NCBI RefSeq assembly: GCF_027580225.2
Contig: NC_073343.2
Coordinates: 682,001-746,000, forward strand
Length of the DNA: 64,000 nucleotides
Reading direction: 5' to 3'
From: Misgurnus anguillicaudatus
Lineage: Eukaryota; Chordata; Actinopteri; Cypriniformes; Cobitidae
How positions within the stretch are numbered: the first letter of the stretch is position 1; each line of letters opens with the position of its first letter. Positions 23,553-35,886 of the stretch are shown piece after piece. Position numbers and translations under genes: made by a program. Below the pieces are notes generated by a model that saw only the letters and a list, made by a program, of their open reading frames with translations, did not search any database and was not told where the DNA came from.

Positions 23553-24787
23553 GGGCCCTATTTTAACGATCTAAGCGCATTGTCTAAAGCGCACAGCGCA
23601 ACATCTAAATGGACGTGTCCGAATGCACTTTTGCTAATTTAACGACGGGAAAAATGGTTTGTGCGCCGAGCGCATGGTCGAAAAGGGTTAGTCCTATTTT
23701 TTTAACGATTAATGGGAGTATTTTGGGCGTAACGTGCAATAAACCAATGAGAGTCTCAGCTCTCATCCCCTTTAAAAGCCTGTTGCGCTGGCGCTATGTC
23801 TGATCCCTATTTAGAAGACGGACTTTGTACTGTAAACTGAAAAACTAAGCGGAGGAAGAAGATCCCCAGTTTAAGATTAATGTTAAATAATTGTGTTGTT
23901 TTTCACTTGTAATGAAATTGTTATTTTTTCATTAAAACCTTTAAAACCCGTTTTCTTTTAGTCATGGAAGTAAAAACCAGGCTTTTACTTGATTTAAATG
24001 AATGGCTATCCAATATCATCAAAAAATAATTTACAAGTATGTAAGAAAAGGTTTGTACTGTAAAAATACTTTATTTTTAACAAACAGGAGATAAAGAATT
24101 TACAAACGGCCCTCCGCAAGCTTCAGCACTTGGACAGCGTAAGTTTTTTAAGCATTACTTAAAAATGTTTCTCATCTCACCATATCCACAGGTACAGAGT
24201 CATCATATACAATAAATCCGTGAGGTAGCATTTAAAAAAAAAAAATTAAAAACAGATGCATTTGTTTAAAGCAAAACATTTATTTACTTACCAGGCTACA
24301 GGTGAAGCAGCTCTTTACGCCTTCTAACGTCTCAAAATTAGTCCTCATTTATGTCCAAGAGACTCAATAATAATCTTTTACATTCAATCCTTTAATCTTT
24401 CATATTTAAAAGCGTTTTTTGTGCTGCTGCGCATTCATGTTTGTGTTAAGCAAACCCGCGTTGTCGTCCCGTTTACGCGCCTATTACTAATGCGCTCTTT
24501 AAATAACAAAAAAAATATTGCGCCATTGACTTTAGATTTTAGAGCAGGTTTTTGTTGGTCAATGGTGTAGTCTATTTTAGTTGCCTCAAAATAGCAACGC
24601 GCCAACAATGCACCTGAACACACCTCATTTTCAGACCAGAACGCCCATGGGCGCAAAAGGGGGCGCAAATGCATTTGCTATTTAAACAACGCATCGCTAA
24701 ACGTGAAAATTATAATTGCGCAGGGTGAAAACTAGCAAAAGACACTTGCATCGCGCATTGCGCTGCATTGCACCGGGTGCATATATA
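23553..24787 (+). mobile_element. GGGCCCTATTTTAACG-type DNA transposon remnant
   Basis: It begins GGGCCCTATTTTAACGATCT and ends in GCGC-rich subterminal sequence such as 'gcgcattgcgctgcattgca'. The same family supplies 10690-10797, 33130-33760 and 39553-41087. The section 24340-24690 corresponds in inverse orientation to 33150-33760, where another MITE has inserted. Frames at 23609-23803 and 24435-24674 follow the repeat and are not genes. hAT affinity is suspected only. Confidence 0.6.
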
Positions 24788-25729
24788 AAATTATATATAT
24801 ATAATGGTTTGCAATATAACTGTCTTACATATGTTTTATTAATAATGAAACACTTCAATTAAAACAAAAACATATATTTTGTGTCATTATCTGACAAATT
24901 TAAATGTTTTTCCTGGTGGTTGGGGCCGGGACAGTAAAGCCACCATTTTCATAGAATGACCCAGCTGTTGGGTTTGTCTATATTTGACCAAACTATGGGT
25001 TAAAACAATCCAACATTTTGCAGAGAGTGATATTGCAAAAACATTACTTTAATGTAAAGCACAGGTTCTGTATGATCCTGATTTTCTGGCTGTACTCACA
25101 GAAAATTAATCGTATTTCAAAATAATCAACCATACCATGTAAACAAAGGTATGCATTTTGAAAAGCTAAATTATCCCTCATACATCTCTGGCTTTGATTT
25201 CCATTGATATTCCCCACGGAGAGACGCAGGAGTATACCAGGAACAAACCAATTTATAATTTGTGGAACTAATATTAGATCAAAAAAATGAATCAAATGAA
25301 TTGCTAGAAAAATGACAAATGCTTTCCTGGTGATGAGGAACAAATCCTGTTAATGAGATGTGCCAGTTCAGCAGGAGAAAAACTGGAAACATTACATCAG
25401 ACTGCTAAGATTGAAAATTCCAATCAGGGAGCAAAAGCCCCCGGTCGCCCAATAACATGACTGTTTACTGCTTTACATTTATATTCTGTGGCTGCAATGT
25501 TGCCGCTAATTACTGGCATCAAACATACTTATTAATAGCGATGTAGAAGCAATGAAAGAGTTTTAATTATTCATATTACTGAAGGGCAGCCTGATTTAAC
25601 TATAAAACCACTTGATCTCTGTACAATCATATAGGTTGTACCGCAGCTTCAACCAATTAATACATTTAAGTAACATTAAGTTAATATTTACCAATATTCA
25701 TTTTCTTGTACAAAGTTGTTTCTTTTTCT
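24788..25729. other. Intervening DNA with a conserved-looking block
   Basis: After a short AT repeat at 24780-24805 no transposon ends appear. The stretch 25380-25610 is compositionally balanced, lacks repeat words found elsewhere in the window, and holds TAAT-type homeodomain words. That makes it a candidate non-coding element but proves nothing. The minus-strand frame 25044-25343 has no recognised domain. Confidence 0.35.
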
Positions 25730-26423
25730 GTCGCTTGGGTGGTACCCTAAAAGATACCTTTTTGTACCTTTATGGTTATAAAAACACATTAAAATGTTGT
25801 ACCTTATGGGGTACAATATTATACGGACCAATTGTGGACCTTAAAGCGTAACTAAACCCCTGGTCAGAGCCTGACTCCGCCCACTGTTAATATTTGAAAA
25901 ATGCAAGAAAAGTGGGCGGATCCCAACGGAGATAGAGGGAACGAACTAAGCTTGTACCAAGTGTGTGGTGAGATCGTAACAAGGGCGTGGTGAGCTTGAA
26001 CCTGCTTACATCACGAGTTACTTTTTGGACCCAACATCCAATAGGAAAATTCAACTGCAGTATCCACCGTTCAACCTGAAGAGGGCAGCACTCAGACGTT
26101 TTTACACCATATACTGTAGTATTGAAACACTTTATATCCAAATGTCAAAAAACTTACTAAAATCAATGAACAGCACTAATAAAGCATCATTCTTACATAT
26201 CATTAACTAAAAAAAGTTGGTTTAGGGTTTAGTTACTCTTTAAGGAACAAATTTGTACCAGTTCAATTTTAGGGGTACAAAACAGTTAACTGTACCTTTA
26301 AAGGCACACAATCGATCCTTAAGGAACAGTAATGTACCCCAAAAGGTACAACATTGTATTATGTTTATATACCTGTAAAGGTACAAAACGGTACCTTGGG
26401 GTACCACCCGGGTGACAAAAAAG
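25730..26423. mobile_element. 'GGTACC' palindromic repeat carrying a nested MITE
   Basis: Left arm 25730-25845 ('gggtggtaccct', 'ttttgtacctttatgg') and right arm 26240-26423 ('aaggtacaaaacggtacc', 'accacccgggtgac') form imperfect inverted repeats rich in GTACC/GGTAC. Related partial copies lie at 31895-32015 and 37168-37342. The arms are separated by the unrelated element 25845-26240. Confidence 0.65.
25845..26240. mobile_element. Nested MITE with GTAACTAAACCC ends
   Basis: The left end reads 'gcgtaactaaacccc' and the right end 'gggtttagttactct', short inverted repeats. The insertion interrupts the flanking 'GGTACC' palindrome between ttaaag and tttaag. The interior carries 'tgactccgcccactg', common in fish MITEs. 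It encodes no transposase. Confidence 0.65.
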
Positions 26424-27599
26424 TGTACATACATGTACCGCAGGGATGAAGTACATTTTAAAAGCATAATGTGTGTCCCAATTTTGCATACACTCTAAAA
26501 AAAAAATCTGTGTTATTTTCAACCTAGCGTTGGGTCAAAAAGGAACAACTCTGCTAAAATCTTCAGTACCTTTTACAAAAAAAATTGTAAATAAATGTGA
26601 ACAACATGTGACCTCTTATGTCACAGTTTCTTTCTCAAATCTAGAAAAATGCACGTTTCACGTTAGACTGCAGTTTTTCCCTGTCTGAGGATCAGGCACA
26701 CACCTGCTGTGGGACGAGAACCAGACCCATTACAGTGGAAAAATGGCATCTTCGTACACCACATGTTAAGGAGAAAACGAATGTATATGGAAATGCATCA
26801 CACAAAAGCAAATGTCAGTGGCTGTGTTTTCCTACAGACGACTTCCCTTGAGACACAATATCTGCATGACAGGATGGATGGAGTTATAAAACAGTAGATG
26901 TATGGGATGGAGAAAATGTGTGAAAAGGTGTTTCGACCCTGGGGGCGCAGCTTTTCAGCCCTGATGGGTGTGAAGAGACCCCTGCGCTCTGTGGTCACTG
27001 CCTTATTAGCTCTGCCTCTCAGAGTCACTCGTTGATGGGGTGATTATGGACCATAACAGTGGCCGTGTGTGGGGGTCTCTCATTAGTGAAACTAATGGAG
27101 CTGTTTGCTTGTGTGTGTGTGTGTGTGTGTATGTTCTTGTGCAGGAGGGAAGTATAATGACAGAGACGAAGCGATCCAATGAAATGATAGCCCACACACA
27201 AAGTGTGTGCGTGTGTGTTTAAAAGAGAGAGGAAAAACAGAGCAAGAAACAGAGGTGGAGAGAACAAGGTGATGACCGGAGGTGAGCGAGATGATTAAGA
27301 GTGTAAGTGATGAAGAAAGGAAACATAATTACCATTTTCTGCGAATGTAAATGCAGCTCCTTTTGCTCTTAATTATGCATTTGGCATGATGTTTGGAGTT
27401 CAAAGGTATTGCTGGGTAATACTGGCTCTTCTGTTAGCGAGCAGCTGTGGAATTACCATACATTAACAGGCCTGAAGTTCCCGGTGCGTGCACACACACA
27501 ACCACACGATCCCACACACACGCACAATTTTAATGAGGTGAACACACTGTAATCCAACTCAAAACCCTTTTCCTGGTGCACACGGGTCCATACTGTATA
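26424..27599. other. Intervening DNA with GT microsatellite
   Basis: A (GT)n tract lies at 27111-27131, with related CA-rich stretches at 27190-27215 and 27489-27525. The block around 27330-27470, with 'cttaattatgcatttggcat', looks unique and octamer/homeodomain-like. No exon is supported; the overlapping frames at 27006-27267 are low-complexity translations of the GT repeat. Confidence 0.4.
27111..27131. repeat. (GT)n microsatellite
   Basis: About ten uninterrupted GT dinucleotides, directly visible. Confidence 0.95.
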
Positions 27600-27720
27600 A
27601 AGCACACCTCTTCAAATCTGTAATACAACAGGATCTTACAATAGATTCAATGCATTTTATTTGTCGCACCCATAGCCCTGGTGTTTTAGCACCATGCTGT
27701 ACCATTTGAGCTACAGTAAC
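27600..27720 (-). mobile_element. tRNA-derived SINE remnant
   Basis: On the minus strand the sequence opens GTTACTGTAGCTCAAATGGT, a good RNA polymerase III A-box context. About 35 bases on it reads 'atgggtgcgacaaa', a decayed B box in place of GGTTCGATTCC. The following 'aaatgcattgaat' resembles the body of cyprinid tRNA-type SINEs. The 3' tail is missing or unrecognisable. It is not a functional tRNA, because the cloverleaf is broken at the B box. Confidence 0.6.
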
Positions 27721-28065
27721 ACTAAACAATAAAGATGAGAAAACAATACACTGCTGCATATTTCATTTCAGTTTCCAGTGGCTGCAACACCACAGAGTTT
27801 TATTTTTTACCAGTTTTATAAAGAGTTATTATACACACAACCCCATTCAACTCTCCTGGGAAATTACAAAAAATAAAGCCACGAATGGCTGTGGTTATAG
27901 AGATTTTTACCATAGTATGGGGAGTTCTAAGGTAAAAAGGAGAGTTACTGTAACTGTGGTAAAATCCATGTAATGCATTACATATGTAATGTACTGAGTA
28001 GTTAAGTTTTTTTAAACACATAGATATTACAAAATGAAACTAATATGAAGTTTTGAGGTTTCTCA
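27721..28065. other. Intervening DNA, nothing recognised
   Basis: No gene or repeat ends are seen. A 73-codon minus-strand frame at 27800-28021 has no motif. Confidence 0.3.
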
Positions 28066-29200
28066 CTTTGTATATGATTTGACAACACAGGGGGAGTTTG
28101 GGGGGGGGACTGCCCACCCCAGACCAGAGCCAATTATGATTTCATATATTGGTATTTAAAATAGAGGGTACCGCCCTAGTGACAGCTAGGGGGAGTTTTT
28201 AAACAACTTTTCTGACAGTGTATATGATTTGACAACATAGATGGAGTTTGGGGGCAAGGGGGCACTGCCCACCCCAGACCAGAGCCAATTATGATTTCAT
28301 ATATTGGTATTTAAAATAGGTTAATCAATTTAAACCACTAAAAACAATTAAGATGCACTCTCCTGCTAATCTCAAAGTATTGCAGTACCCTTGTTTGCCG
28401 GTCGGTGCCCCCTCAAGCACAAATGCTATGTGTGACACAATCTTATGTTTAATGCAGTTATGCGAGGCAGGATTTTGGGTCTGCCAAGCATGATGCCGTT
28501 GTATTTGGTTAAGACATGGTAGGAATGGTAAGAACATCAGGATCTGAATAAAATGAGGCAAAGGTTGTTGTAACACACTCAGCCTTTATTGTTTTGGTGG
28601 CAATGACATTCATTACAATATTGTATATGTGCCATATAATGTGTCCGAACAAAAATCGTCCTTATGTAGGCCTACCTTTGAGGCATTAATATGAACTTTT
28701 GAGGTGTGAAGGTGTAACTTTTGAAAGGGTACCGCCCTAGTGACAGCTAGGGGGAGTTTTTAAACAATTTTTCTGACAGTGTATATGATTTGACAACATA
28801 GATGGAGTTTGGGGGGGGGGCAAGGGGGCACTGCCCCCCTCCAAGAACAGAGCCAACTACGATTTCTTATCTTGGTATTTAAATAGTTTAATCAATTTAA
28901 ACCACTAAAAACTATGAAGCTGCACTCTCCCTCTAATCTCATTGCAGTACCCTTGTTTGGCGTTCAGTGCCCCCCAAAAAGCACAAATGCGAAACTCCAC
29001 CTATGTGTGACAAAATCTTGTGTTTAATGTAATTATGCGAGGCAGGATTTTGGGTCTGCCAAGCTTGATGCCGTTGTATTTAGTTAAGACATGGTATAAA
29101 GAAACATCAGGATCTGAATAAAATGAAGCAAAGGTTATTGTAAGACACCTCAGCCTTTATTGTTTTGGTGGCAAAATGACATTCGTTACAAATTGTGCCA
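28066..29200 (+). repeat. Local direct duplication, period ~560 bp
   Basis: The phrase 'gtatatgatttgacaaca' occurs at about 28069, 28218 and 28778. Copies 2 and 3 continue in parallel for about 460 bp through 'ggcaggattttgggtctgcc' and 'cagcctttattgttttggtg', offset by about 560 bp. Copy 1 is truncated after about 105 bp. Each is preceded or followed by 'gggtaccgccctagtgacag'. This is an old tandem duplication of a repeat with insertions and deletions. Confidence 0.8.
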
Positions 29201-29559
29201 TGCTAATGTGTTGGCTTTTGGTTCAGTGCCTGTTTTGCATCTTAATATATACCACTCAAAACTATTTAAGCACATTTGAGCCTTAAAGTAATCAATATGA
29301 AGTGTTAAACTAACTTTAATATTTATTTTATTTACTTTATTTATAAGGACAACACACATTATTCAACATTACTGTAAATGTGCAAGTGTTAGCCGGCCAG
29401 CTAATTTTCAACTGCAGTCCTTTGGCAAGATGTTTTACAACCTCCTTGTGTACCTTTGAGATACTAATATGAACTTTTGAGGTACTCATGTGAACTCTTT
29501 AGGTGCTAAGGTGTAACTTTTGAAAGGGTACTGCCCTAGTGACAGCTAGGGGGCGTTTC
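29201..29559. other. Tail of the duplicated repeat and AT-rich DNA
   Basis: The region ends with another 'gggtactgccctagtgacag' word at 29527. The rest is AT-rich with no recognisable gene. Confidence 0.35.
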
Positions 29560-30410
29560 CTCAGATTCACCCAAAATATTTACCATTAACATCTATTCCA
29601 ACATAAAAAGTCTTTAGCATCGCGCTCAAAAATAACCAAAGAGTTTTGATATTTTTCCTATTTAAAACTTGACTCTTCTGTAGTTAACATCGTGTACTAA
29701 GACAGACGGAAAATTTAAAGTTGCGATTTTCTAGGCTGATATGTGGCTGGGAACTATACTTTCATTTTGGCGTAATAATCAAGGCTGCAGCAGGCGCAAT
29801 GATATACGCCAGTGGTTCTCAAAGTGGGGGCCCCCAAGGGGGCTGGGAGATGGTGCCAGGGGGGGGGCAATTTTATGACATTTTATAAAAAAACATTAAT
29901 TTATCATGAATTCTGTGTAATTAAACGTAAAAAAATAAGGTTACTAACCAACAGCACTACTTTGTATAACTTAATATGTTTTGTTTAATTAAAGTGTTAC
30001 ATTTTAGAACGTTTTTTGTCATACATTTTCTTTGGGGGGAATTGCGTTGTACACAAGGGGGGAACCATTGATATACGCAGTGCCTGAAAATAGTCCCCTT
30101 GGTTACTTTCAATAGCTGGGGACTATTTTCAGGCAATGCGTAATATCATTGCCCCTGCTGCAGCCATGTTACGGCAGCAAAGTCCTTGATTGTTACGCCA
30201 GAATGAGAATATAGTTCCTAGCCATATCTGCCTAAAAAAAATCGCAACTTTTAATTTTCCTTCAGTCTTAGTACACAATGTAACTACAGAAGAGTCAAGT
30301 TTTGAATAGAAAAAATATCAAAACTCTTTGGTCATTTTGAGCATGATGCTAATGGTCTAATCAGATTTAATGGATTATGCTAAGCTATGCTAAAAGGGGT
30401 ACTGCCAGAC
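29560..30410. mobile_element. Palindromic foldback element interrupted by a hAT MITE
   Basis: The left arm (29590-29801) and right arm (about 30079-30370) are inverted copies. They share 'caaagagttttgatattttt', 'cttgactcttctgtagtta' and 'gcgcaatgatat' or their complements. The arms are separated by the hAT MITE 29810-30070 plus a short centre with 'tagtccccttgg'. There is no coding sequence. Confidence 0.75.
29810..30070 (+). mobile_element. hAT MITE with exact 8-bp target duplication
   Basis: Starts CAGTGGTTCTCAAAG and ends GGGGGGAACCATTG. The flanking 8-mers at 29802-29809 and 30071-30078 are both ATATACGC. CAGTGGTTCTC is a classic Charlie-like hAT end. At 261 bp it is non-autonomous. It post-dates the palindrome it interrupts. 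Confidence 0.88.
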
Positions 30411-30529
30411 CTGGAGATCAGCTGAATGGATTCCAAAATGGTAAAGATCAAGTGTTTGGCTCTAGGGGACCTGGAAAATGTAAATTACCTCACTTCCTAA
30501 TATAAGACTTACTATCTTTTTTTCTTTTT

Positions 30530-30672
30530 CCTGATCTCTATCTTTACAAAAAATAACCCACTTATGTATTGCTGTTCTTGTGTTGCTATAATTGTTTCTA
30601 TTGTTTACCTTATTTGTAAGTCGCTTTGGACAAAAGCATCTGCTAAATGACTAATTTAAATGTAATGTAAAA
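30530..30672 (+). mobile_element. L2-type LINE/SINE 3' tail
   Basis: The words 'gtaagtcgctttggacaaaa' and 'gcatctgctaaatgactaa' are the conserved 3' tail shared by fish L2-clade LINEs and the SINEs that borrow their reverse transcriptase. It ends in short A/T-rich 'aaatgtaatg' repeats, as these elements do. Only the 3' end is present, as expected of 5'-truncated copies. No RT frame is seen upstream. Confidence 0.75.
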
Positions 30673-31894
30673 TGAGTCTATTTTCCAAAAAATGGAGTGT
30701 CCCTTTAACAATGTTTCATCTGCTCTTATGAAGCAAATATGTTTTTTATTTGCTAGACTATGAATGAATGCTAAGCACGCTGACAGACGGCTAAACAATG
30801 TGTCAAACGCTACAAACGTGGCTCTCTCCCATCCACCTGCTTTGGAGGCAAATCATGCCAAGCCTTAGGAGACGTTTGTCACACATTCTCTGTTCTTGCT
30901 TTTCTTTCTTTTGCAATAAAGACTCTCATCCGTGCACCTGACCAGCCTTCTTGTGGTGAGATAGATTGCCGCTTGTTGCTGCCGACAATCCACGATGTTA
31001 GAAGGAGAATGAAAATCTCTGAGATTATCCATTGTGATGAGAAACATTATTGTGTTTCTTGGGATAAGTGCAAGCGAAGTCATCTCTGAATCCCAGGAAC
31101 GATCAATCTGCCAAAACCACATTGCTTAACCCGCTTCTGCATTCCAAACCCATAACAAACACTAAACAAGATCTGAACACAATCTTGCTCACTATTCCAG
31201 CTTGACCCAACATACAAATCTCCACCACCATCATTCTTCCTCCAAACACAAGAACCAACCATTCTTATGCATTAGTGATATATCCCTGACAATTCTCCCG
31301 TCGTTGTGCATCGTTGTGGTTCTCACCTTGTTAACTTTAGCCTCAAGACATTTGACCTTTCCATTCATTGAAGAAGAATAGAAATATTTATTTTTGTTTA
31401 CTCCACATAACTGATTCTTTTCTCTTTAAGGTAAGCGAATGAATTGACTGCAAATTCTCCCATATCTGTTTCACCCACAATCTATCTTATCTTCAGAGTC
31501 AAGCAGGCAAGCTTAAAGAGAAGCTAGGAAGGAATATTGGAAGGTTGCCAATTACGCAGAGGTGATAGGGACGAGATGTTGCTTTCAATCCTAACATCTT
31601 TTTGGAAACCTATACCAAGATGGAAGATTCATACTCTATGCAGGTATACAAATAAATCCTCGGCTAAACAACTGTATGCAAATGAAACATTTTTACCATA
31701 ACGCATACTTGAACTGCATTATAAATTGTACTCTTAACTGTTTGAAACACAATGCATCGGCGTGTGAAGTCATGCATGTGTTGCTAGAAGCGTCTTCATT
31801 TACATATCTGTATTAAGTGTGTTACATTATATTCCATTAGTAGAAAGGTCAGAATTAAAATGATAAAAATCCTATTACTTAGTTGGAGCCTGCA
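30673..31894. other. Repeat-poor intervening DNA
   Basis: No transposon ends or exon signals are recognisable. The stretch 30720-30880 looks unique. The overlapping minus-strand frames at 30865-31262 have no domain or plausible splice framing. Confidence 0.35.
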
Positions 31895-32020
31895 CTCTCA
31901 GAAATAAAACTGTAACTGTGGCAGTACCGTTTCAAAAACCAAGAGTGCATATAGTACCACAAAAGTACATACTTGTACCTAAAGTGTACATATTAGGATT
32001 TTTTTAAAGGGTACCATCCC
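31895..32020. repeat. Partial 'GGTACC' palindrome copy
   Basis: The words 'cagtaccgtttc', 'agtaccacaaaagtac' and 'gggtaccatcccagtc' match the arms of the element at 25730-26423. Confidence 0.55.
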
Positions 32021-33129
32021 AGTCCCGCACTGTAAAAAAATATGTTGACTCAATGAATAATTTTTTTGTAATAGTTTCACAGAAATGTTTTGTTCACTCA
32101 TTTGCTGTCTCCAAGGTGTTACGTGCATTGTTGTTTTTTAGCTGGCCCAAACTTGACTCAAATATAAAAAAGTATGTTTGCTCAACTAGCTTTATAGGTC
32201 ATTCTACTAAAATGTTTTATCAGTTGAATATTTCAAAACTTACAGACTCTGTCAAATAAAATGTAAGTATTTATTCCACGTTTTATGTGTTACTTCAATT
32301 ATTATTTATTATTTTGGAATTTTTAATAACTTTAATTTTAAATAATTTTATGCTAGTGTTGTTAACAAAATTATTAACTTCAGTCACATAAAACACAAGC
32401 TTTTAATTCATTACAATAACTTCTCATACAAACAGAACATACAGAATTAAGTCTACTAAAGAGAGCATAAAACAGTCGAAAAAGCACTCAGAACATCTGC
32501 AAGGCCATTAAGGATAACTTCTTCCTCCACCTGTACAGGAGGAGACACTGTCTCGCCATATGCATCCATCTGGTCTGCCTCTCCACCTCACCGCCACTAT
32601 GGTTTGAAAAACAGAATAATGTTTTTTTTTTTTTTAATAAGTACACACACACATACATAAATACATGTTCAATATAATAAAGTTTGATGGTAAAAGACTT
32701 TATTTCTTAAAATAACATTAGGCCAAAATTTCCTCAGACATCACGCATAATTAAAGACTATTGGGCGGTTTTCTTGGACAGGGCTTATTCCTGACTAAAA
32801 TACTGATATCTTTTAACATATATCAGTGCTATTATTTTGTCACAAAATGCACACCAGTACATTTTGTGAGGTTTGTTTGTAAAAATGTCCTAATATAACA
32901 AAGACCTATTCCTAATTACTGTAAAACCGTGTCTGCTAAACTGCCCCTATATGCCTAGGCTATCTTAACTAAAAACATTTATTTACTACTACTTACCTGA
33001 CATGAACTTGCGAAAAACGGATGATGACTTGTGTGAAACTGGTGATTCTGGCAGTTATCTGCGGATTGATCTCAAATGAAATGACCTGTGATCCAGATCC
33101 TTTAGACTAAAGACATTTTGGGCTACAAT
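32021..33129. other. AT-rich intervening DNA with MITE scraps
   Basis: A 'gcactgtaaaaaaatatgttgactcaa'-type repeat start lies at about 32024. Beyond it the DNA is AT-rich with no recognised gene; a T11 run lies near 32624. The 68-codon frame at 32053-32259 falls inside the repeat. Confidence 0.35.
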
Positions 33130-33760
33130 GCAGCGCAGTTCGTGACGCAAATGTTTTTTTTCTAGTTTCAACTTGGCGCAATTACCATTTTCACGTTTAG
33201 CGCCACATTGTTTAAATAGCAAATGCATTTGCGCCCACTTTTGATCCCATGGGCGTTCTGTGGCCGGTTGCATAAAACTTTAAGACTAGTCTTAAAAGTT
33301 AGTCATGAATTTTTTTTCTTCAAAACTGATCATAACTGTTTTAAGTATTTTACATAGAAAGGTAGATTGGTTTAATTTAAATCCAAATAATAAGACTGAT
33401 TAGCCCTAACTAATTGCTAGTTAGTCAGAATCATTCTTAAGATGCAGTCTTAATGTCACGGCTATGTTTATGCAACCGGCCACTTGTCTGAAAACAAGGT
33501 GTGTTCAGGCGCATTGTTGGCGCGTTGCTATTTTGAGGCAACTAAAATAGACTACGCCATTGACCAACTAAAACCTGGTCTAAAGTCTAAAGTCAATGGC
33601 GCAATATTGTTTTTGTTATTTAAAGAGCACGTCCACACACATGGATGCGCAGCAGCACACAAACGTTTTTAAAAATGAAAAAACAAAGGATTAAAATGTA
33701 AAAGATTATTATTGAGTCTCTTGGACATAAATGAGGAACAATTATGAGACTCAAATGGGT
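33130..33760 (-). mobile_element. Inverted copy of the 23553-type element with an insertion
   Basis: Read on the minus strand this parallels 24340-24690, including 'tattgcgccattgacttta' and 'caacgcgccaacaatg'. At 33261 the similarity is interrupted by a short TIR element and resumes at about 33485. The frame at 33484-33672 mirrors the one at 24435-24674, showing that both come from the repeat. Confidence 0.7.
33259..33482. mobile_element. Nested MITE with TGGCCGGTTGCATAAA ends
   Basis: The left end TGGCCGGTTGCATAAAAC and right end GTTTATGCAACCGGCCA are near-perfect inverted repeats. 'aagactagtcttaa' adds a small internal palindrome. The related sequence at 24630-24650 is uninterrupted at the equivalent point, giving a paralogous empty site. 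Confidence 0.8.
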
Positions 33761-35886
33761 GGGGTGACGCCTAAGGGGTTAAAGGGGGATTGAACCCAAG
33801 GCTCGGCTCGAGCTCCACAAACAAAATGGAACATTTTATTTTATTAATTTTCTTTAATTACGTTTCCATTAGTTCCATTAATTAACCACATTAGTTAACA
33901 TTAGACAATTCTTCTGCAGCATTTAATGTTAAATTCAACTTTTACTACTGTTAGTACAACTTAGTTGTATCTGTTCGCATTAGTTAATCAACAATGAACT
34001 AGCATAAACAAACAGTGACCAGCATATTTTCATATTAACTAATATTAACCCAAATTCATTAATACTGTAAAATAGTTGCAAACAATATTTACAATAATTG
34101 TACATTCATGATAGCTTAATGAGATTCAATTATAAAGTGTTACCAAAATACCATTTAATATTAAACATCTTAAAATCAAACCTTTTGCATCACATCTCAG
34201 CATTGTTTCAGTCGATTACATCACAGTCAGTCTCTCTGGTTTTATTCAAGTTTTAGTTTTTTGTTCCTTAAACCTCATGATTGTCTTGAAAATGCCAAGT
34301 ACTTATGGATTATAATTTATTATAAACAGTTATATCACGAGCTGTATTTCATCATAAAAACATTAACAAATTAAATACAAGGAGGGCTGGAGTTGAAACC
34401 CCTGGTCTAGACTACCTTATAATGTACATACCAAATGAAGAGTTCATTTGTTCATCTAATATTTAGGCTATCATGCATCTACATAAAAAACTAAAAAGAT
34501 CTCACAAATTAAATAAACATGTAATGTAGATGGGATTGGCTGAACAAATAAGAATGAATCTATACACAATAAGGTTTTAATATTAAAGTTTTACGTGTAG
34601 TAAACCAGCTGTTAACTGAAATATTGCTTGAAATATTTGGAGTTTGATTTGGATTCATGACTAATGACTCAAACCTTGAGTTAGACCTGGTCTTATTAAT
34701 TTCTTGGCAGTATATTGTTTGGCTTCTGATTCTTTGAAATCTTATCTCATCTTTAAAAGATTACTAAATTTTCTTAAAAAAAAATCTTGATAATTTACTC
34801 ACACCCATGTCATCCAAAATGTTAATGTCTTTCAAGTTTTTTAAGAAAAACATTCCAGGTTTTTCTCAATTTAACTCTTTCCCCACCATCGTCAATTAAG
34901 ACAAAACGTTTTCATGCCAGTGATGCCAATATCCTTAACAAAAATGCAATTGTTTTAGCTTCAGTTGTCCCAAGAGTAGAACGTCACCCTTCTTACCTAT
35001 AATTTCTAAGATATATTATATGAATGATCATAGGATCAAAGTTAAGTAATCCTTTAATCTGTACACATGCATCTATCTTTATAGATTTCTCTCATTTCTC
35101 TGTCTGGTTATGCATTCGGTGCAGCAGATGCCTGGTAGAGCTTTAGTCTCGCACTACCTCATTAACCTAAAATAAACGCAAAGGTTTTAAATCGTCGAGG
35201 AACAGCATTGAATGTGCTGTTGTTTCTTCCTGACCCATTTATCGCTGTCGTTTCACAGCTCTATTAATAGCATACAATGCAGAAGAGGAAAAATACACTA
35301 TCCAAAAAGACATTTAGTAATGCACCCCTAAAAGATTCAAAGCACTGCTTTGGGGCAAAAACAGGGCCTTTTAAATCTGATACCATTGTAGGCACCTCTG
35401 CGTGTTTATATCTAAAAATGGGAGAGAAAGTGATAGGGAGAAAAACACTAACAGAGACTTATAAATAAAGTTTTTCATCTATAAGAGAACAAACGCTGGT
35501 CTTTGTCAGGATCTGCCTTGCCAAGTAAAGCGAATTTTGTTAAAAGTTAGACATAAAGCAGATAAAAATACCTTGTTCAAGATGCAGAGTTATGAAGGAT
35601 ATGCTGTGTTTCTGAAGTATAAAGCCAAGTTCACATCACAGATAGTATACTAGAAAAGTGCTTTTATTCTCAATAACACTGAGACGGGAAGCGTTTGTGA
35701 TCAGTTTGTTTAATCCTCCCATTTTTAGTTTTATAGTTTGCTCTGCACAATGCATCACGTTACTAGTACTCCCTACATTGCATAAACCTGGAATAAAGTG
35801 CCATGTTTTTAAATCGATGATTTACAACATCTGAAAGCTAAATAAATAAGCTTTATTTTGATGTATAGATTGTAAGGATATAACAG
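33761..35886. other. Intervening DNA, no gene recognised
   Basis: Mostly AT-rich. A TTAA-MITE end fragment, 'ttaactctttccccaccatc', lies at 34871-34890, next to a piece of the 'aataatttactcac' repeat family. The frame at 35277-35468 has no recognised motif. I see no RNA gene. Confidence 0.35.

Noticed and set aside
33775..33800. Possible tRNA B box on the minus strand (GGTTCAATCC)
   Set aside because: No matching A box at the right distance and no cloverleaf can be drawn.
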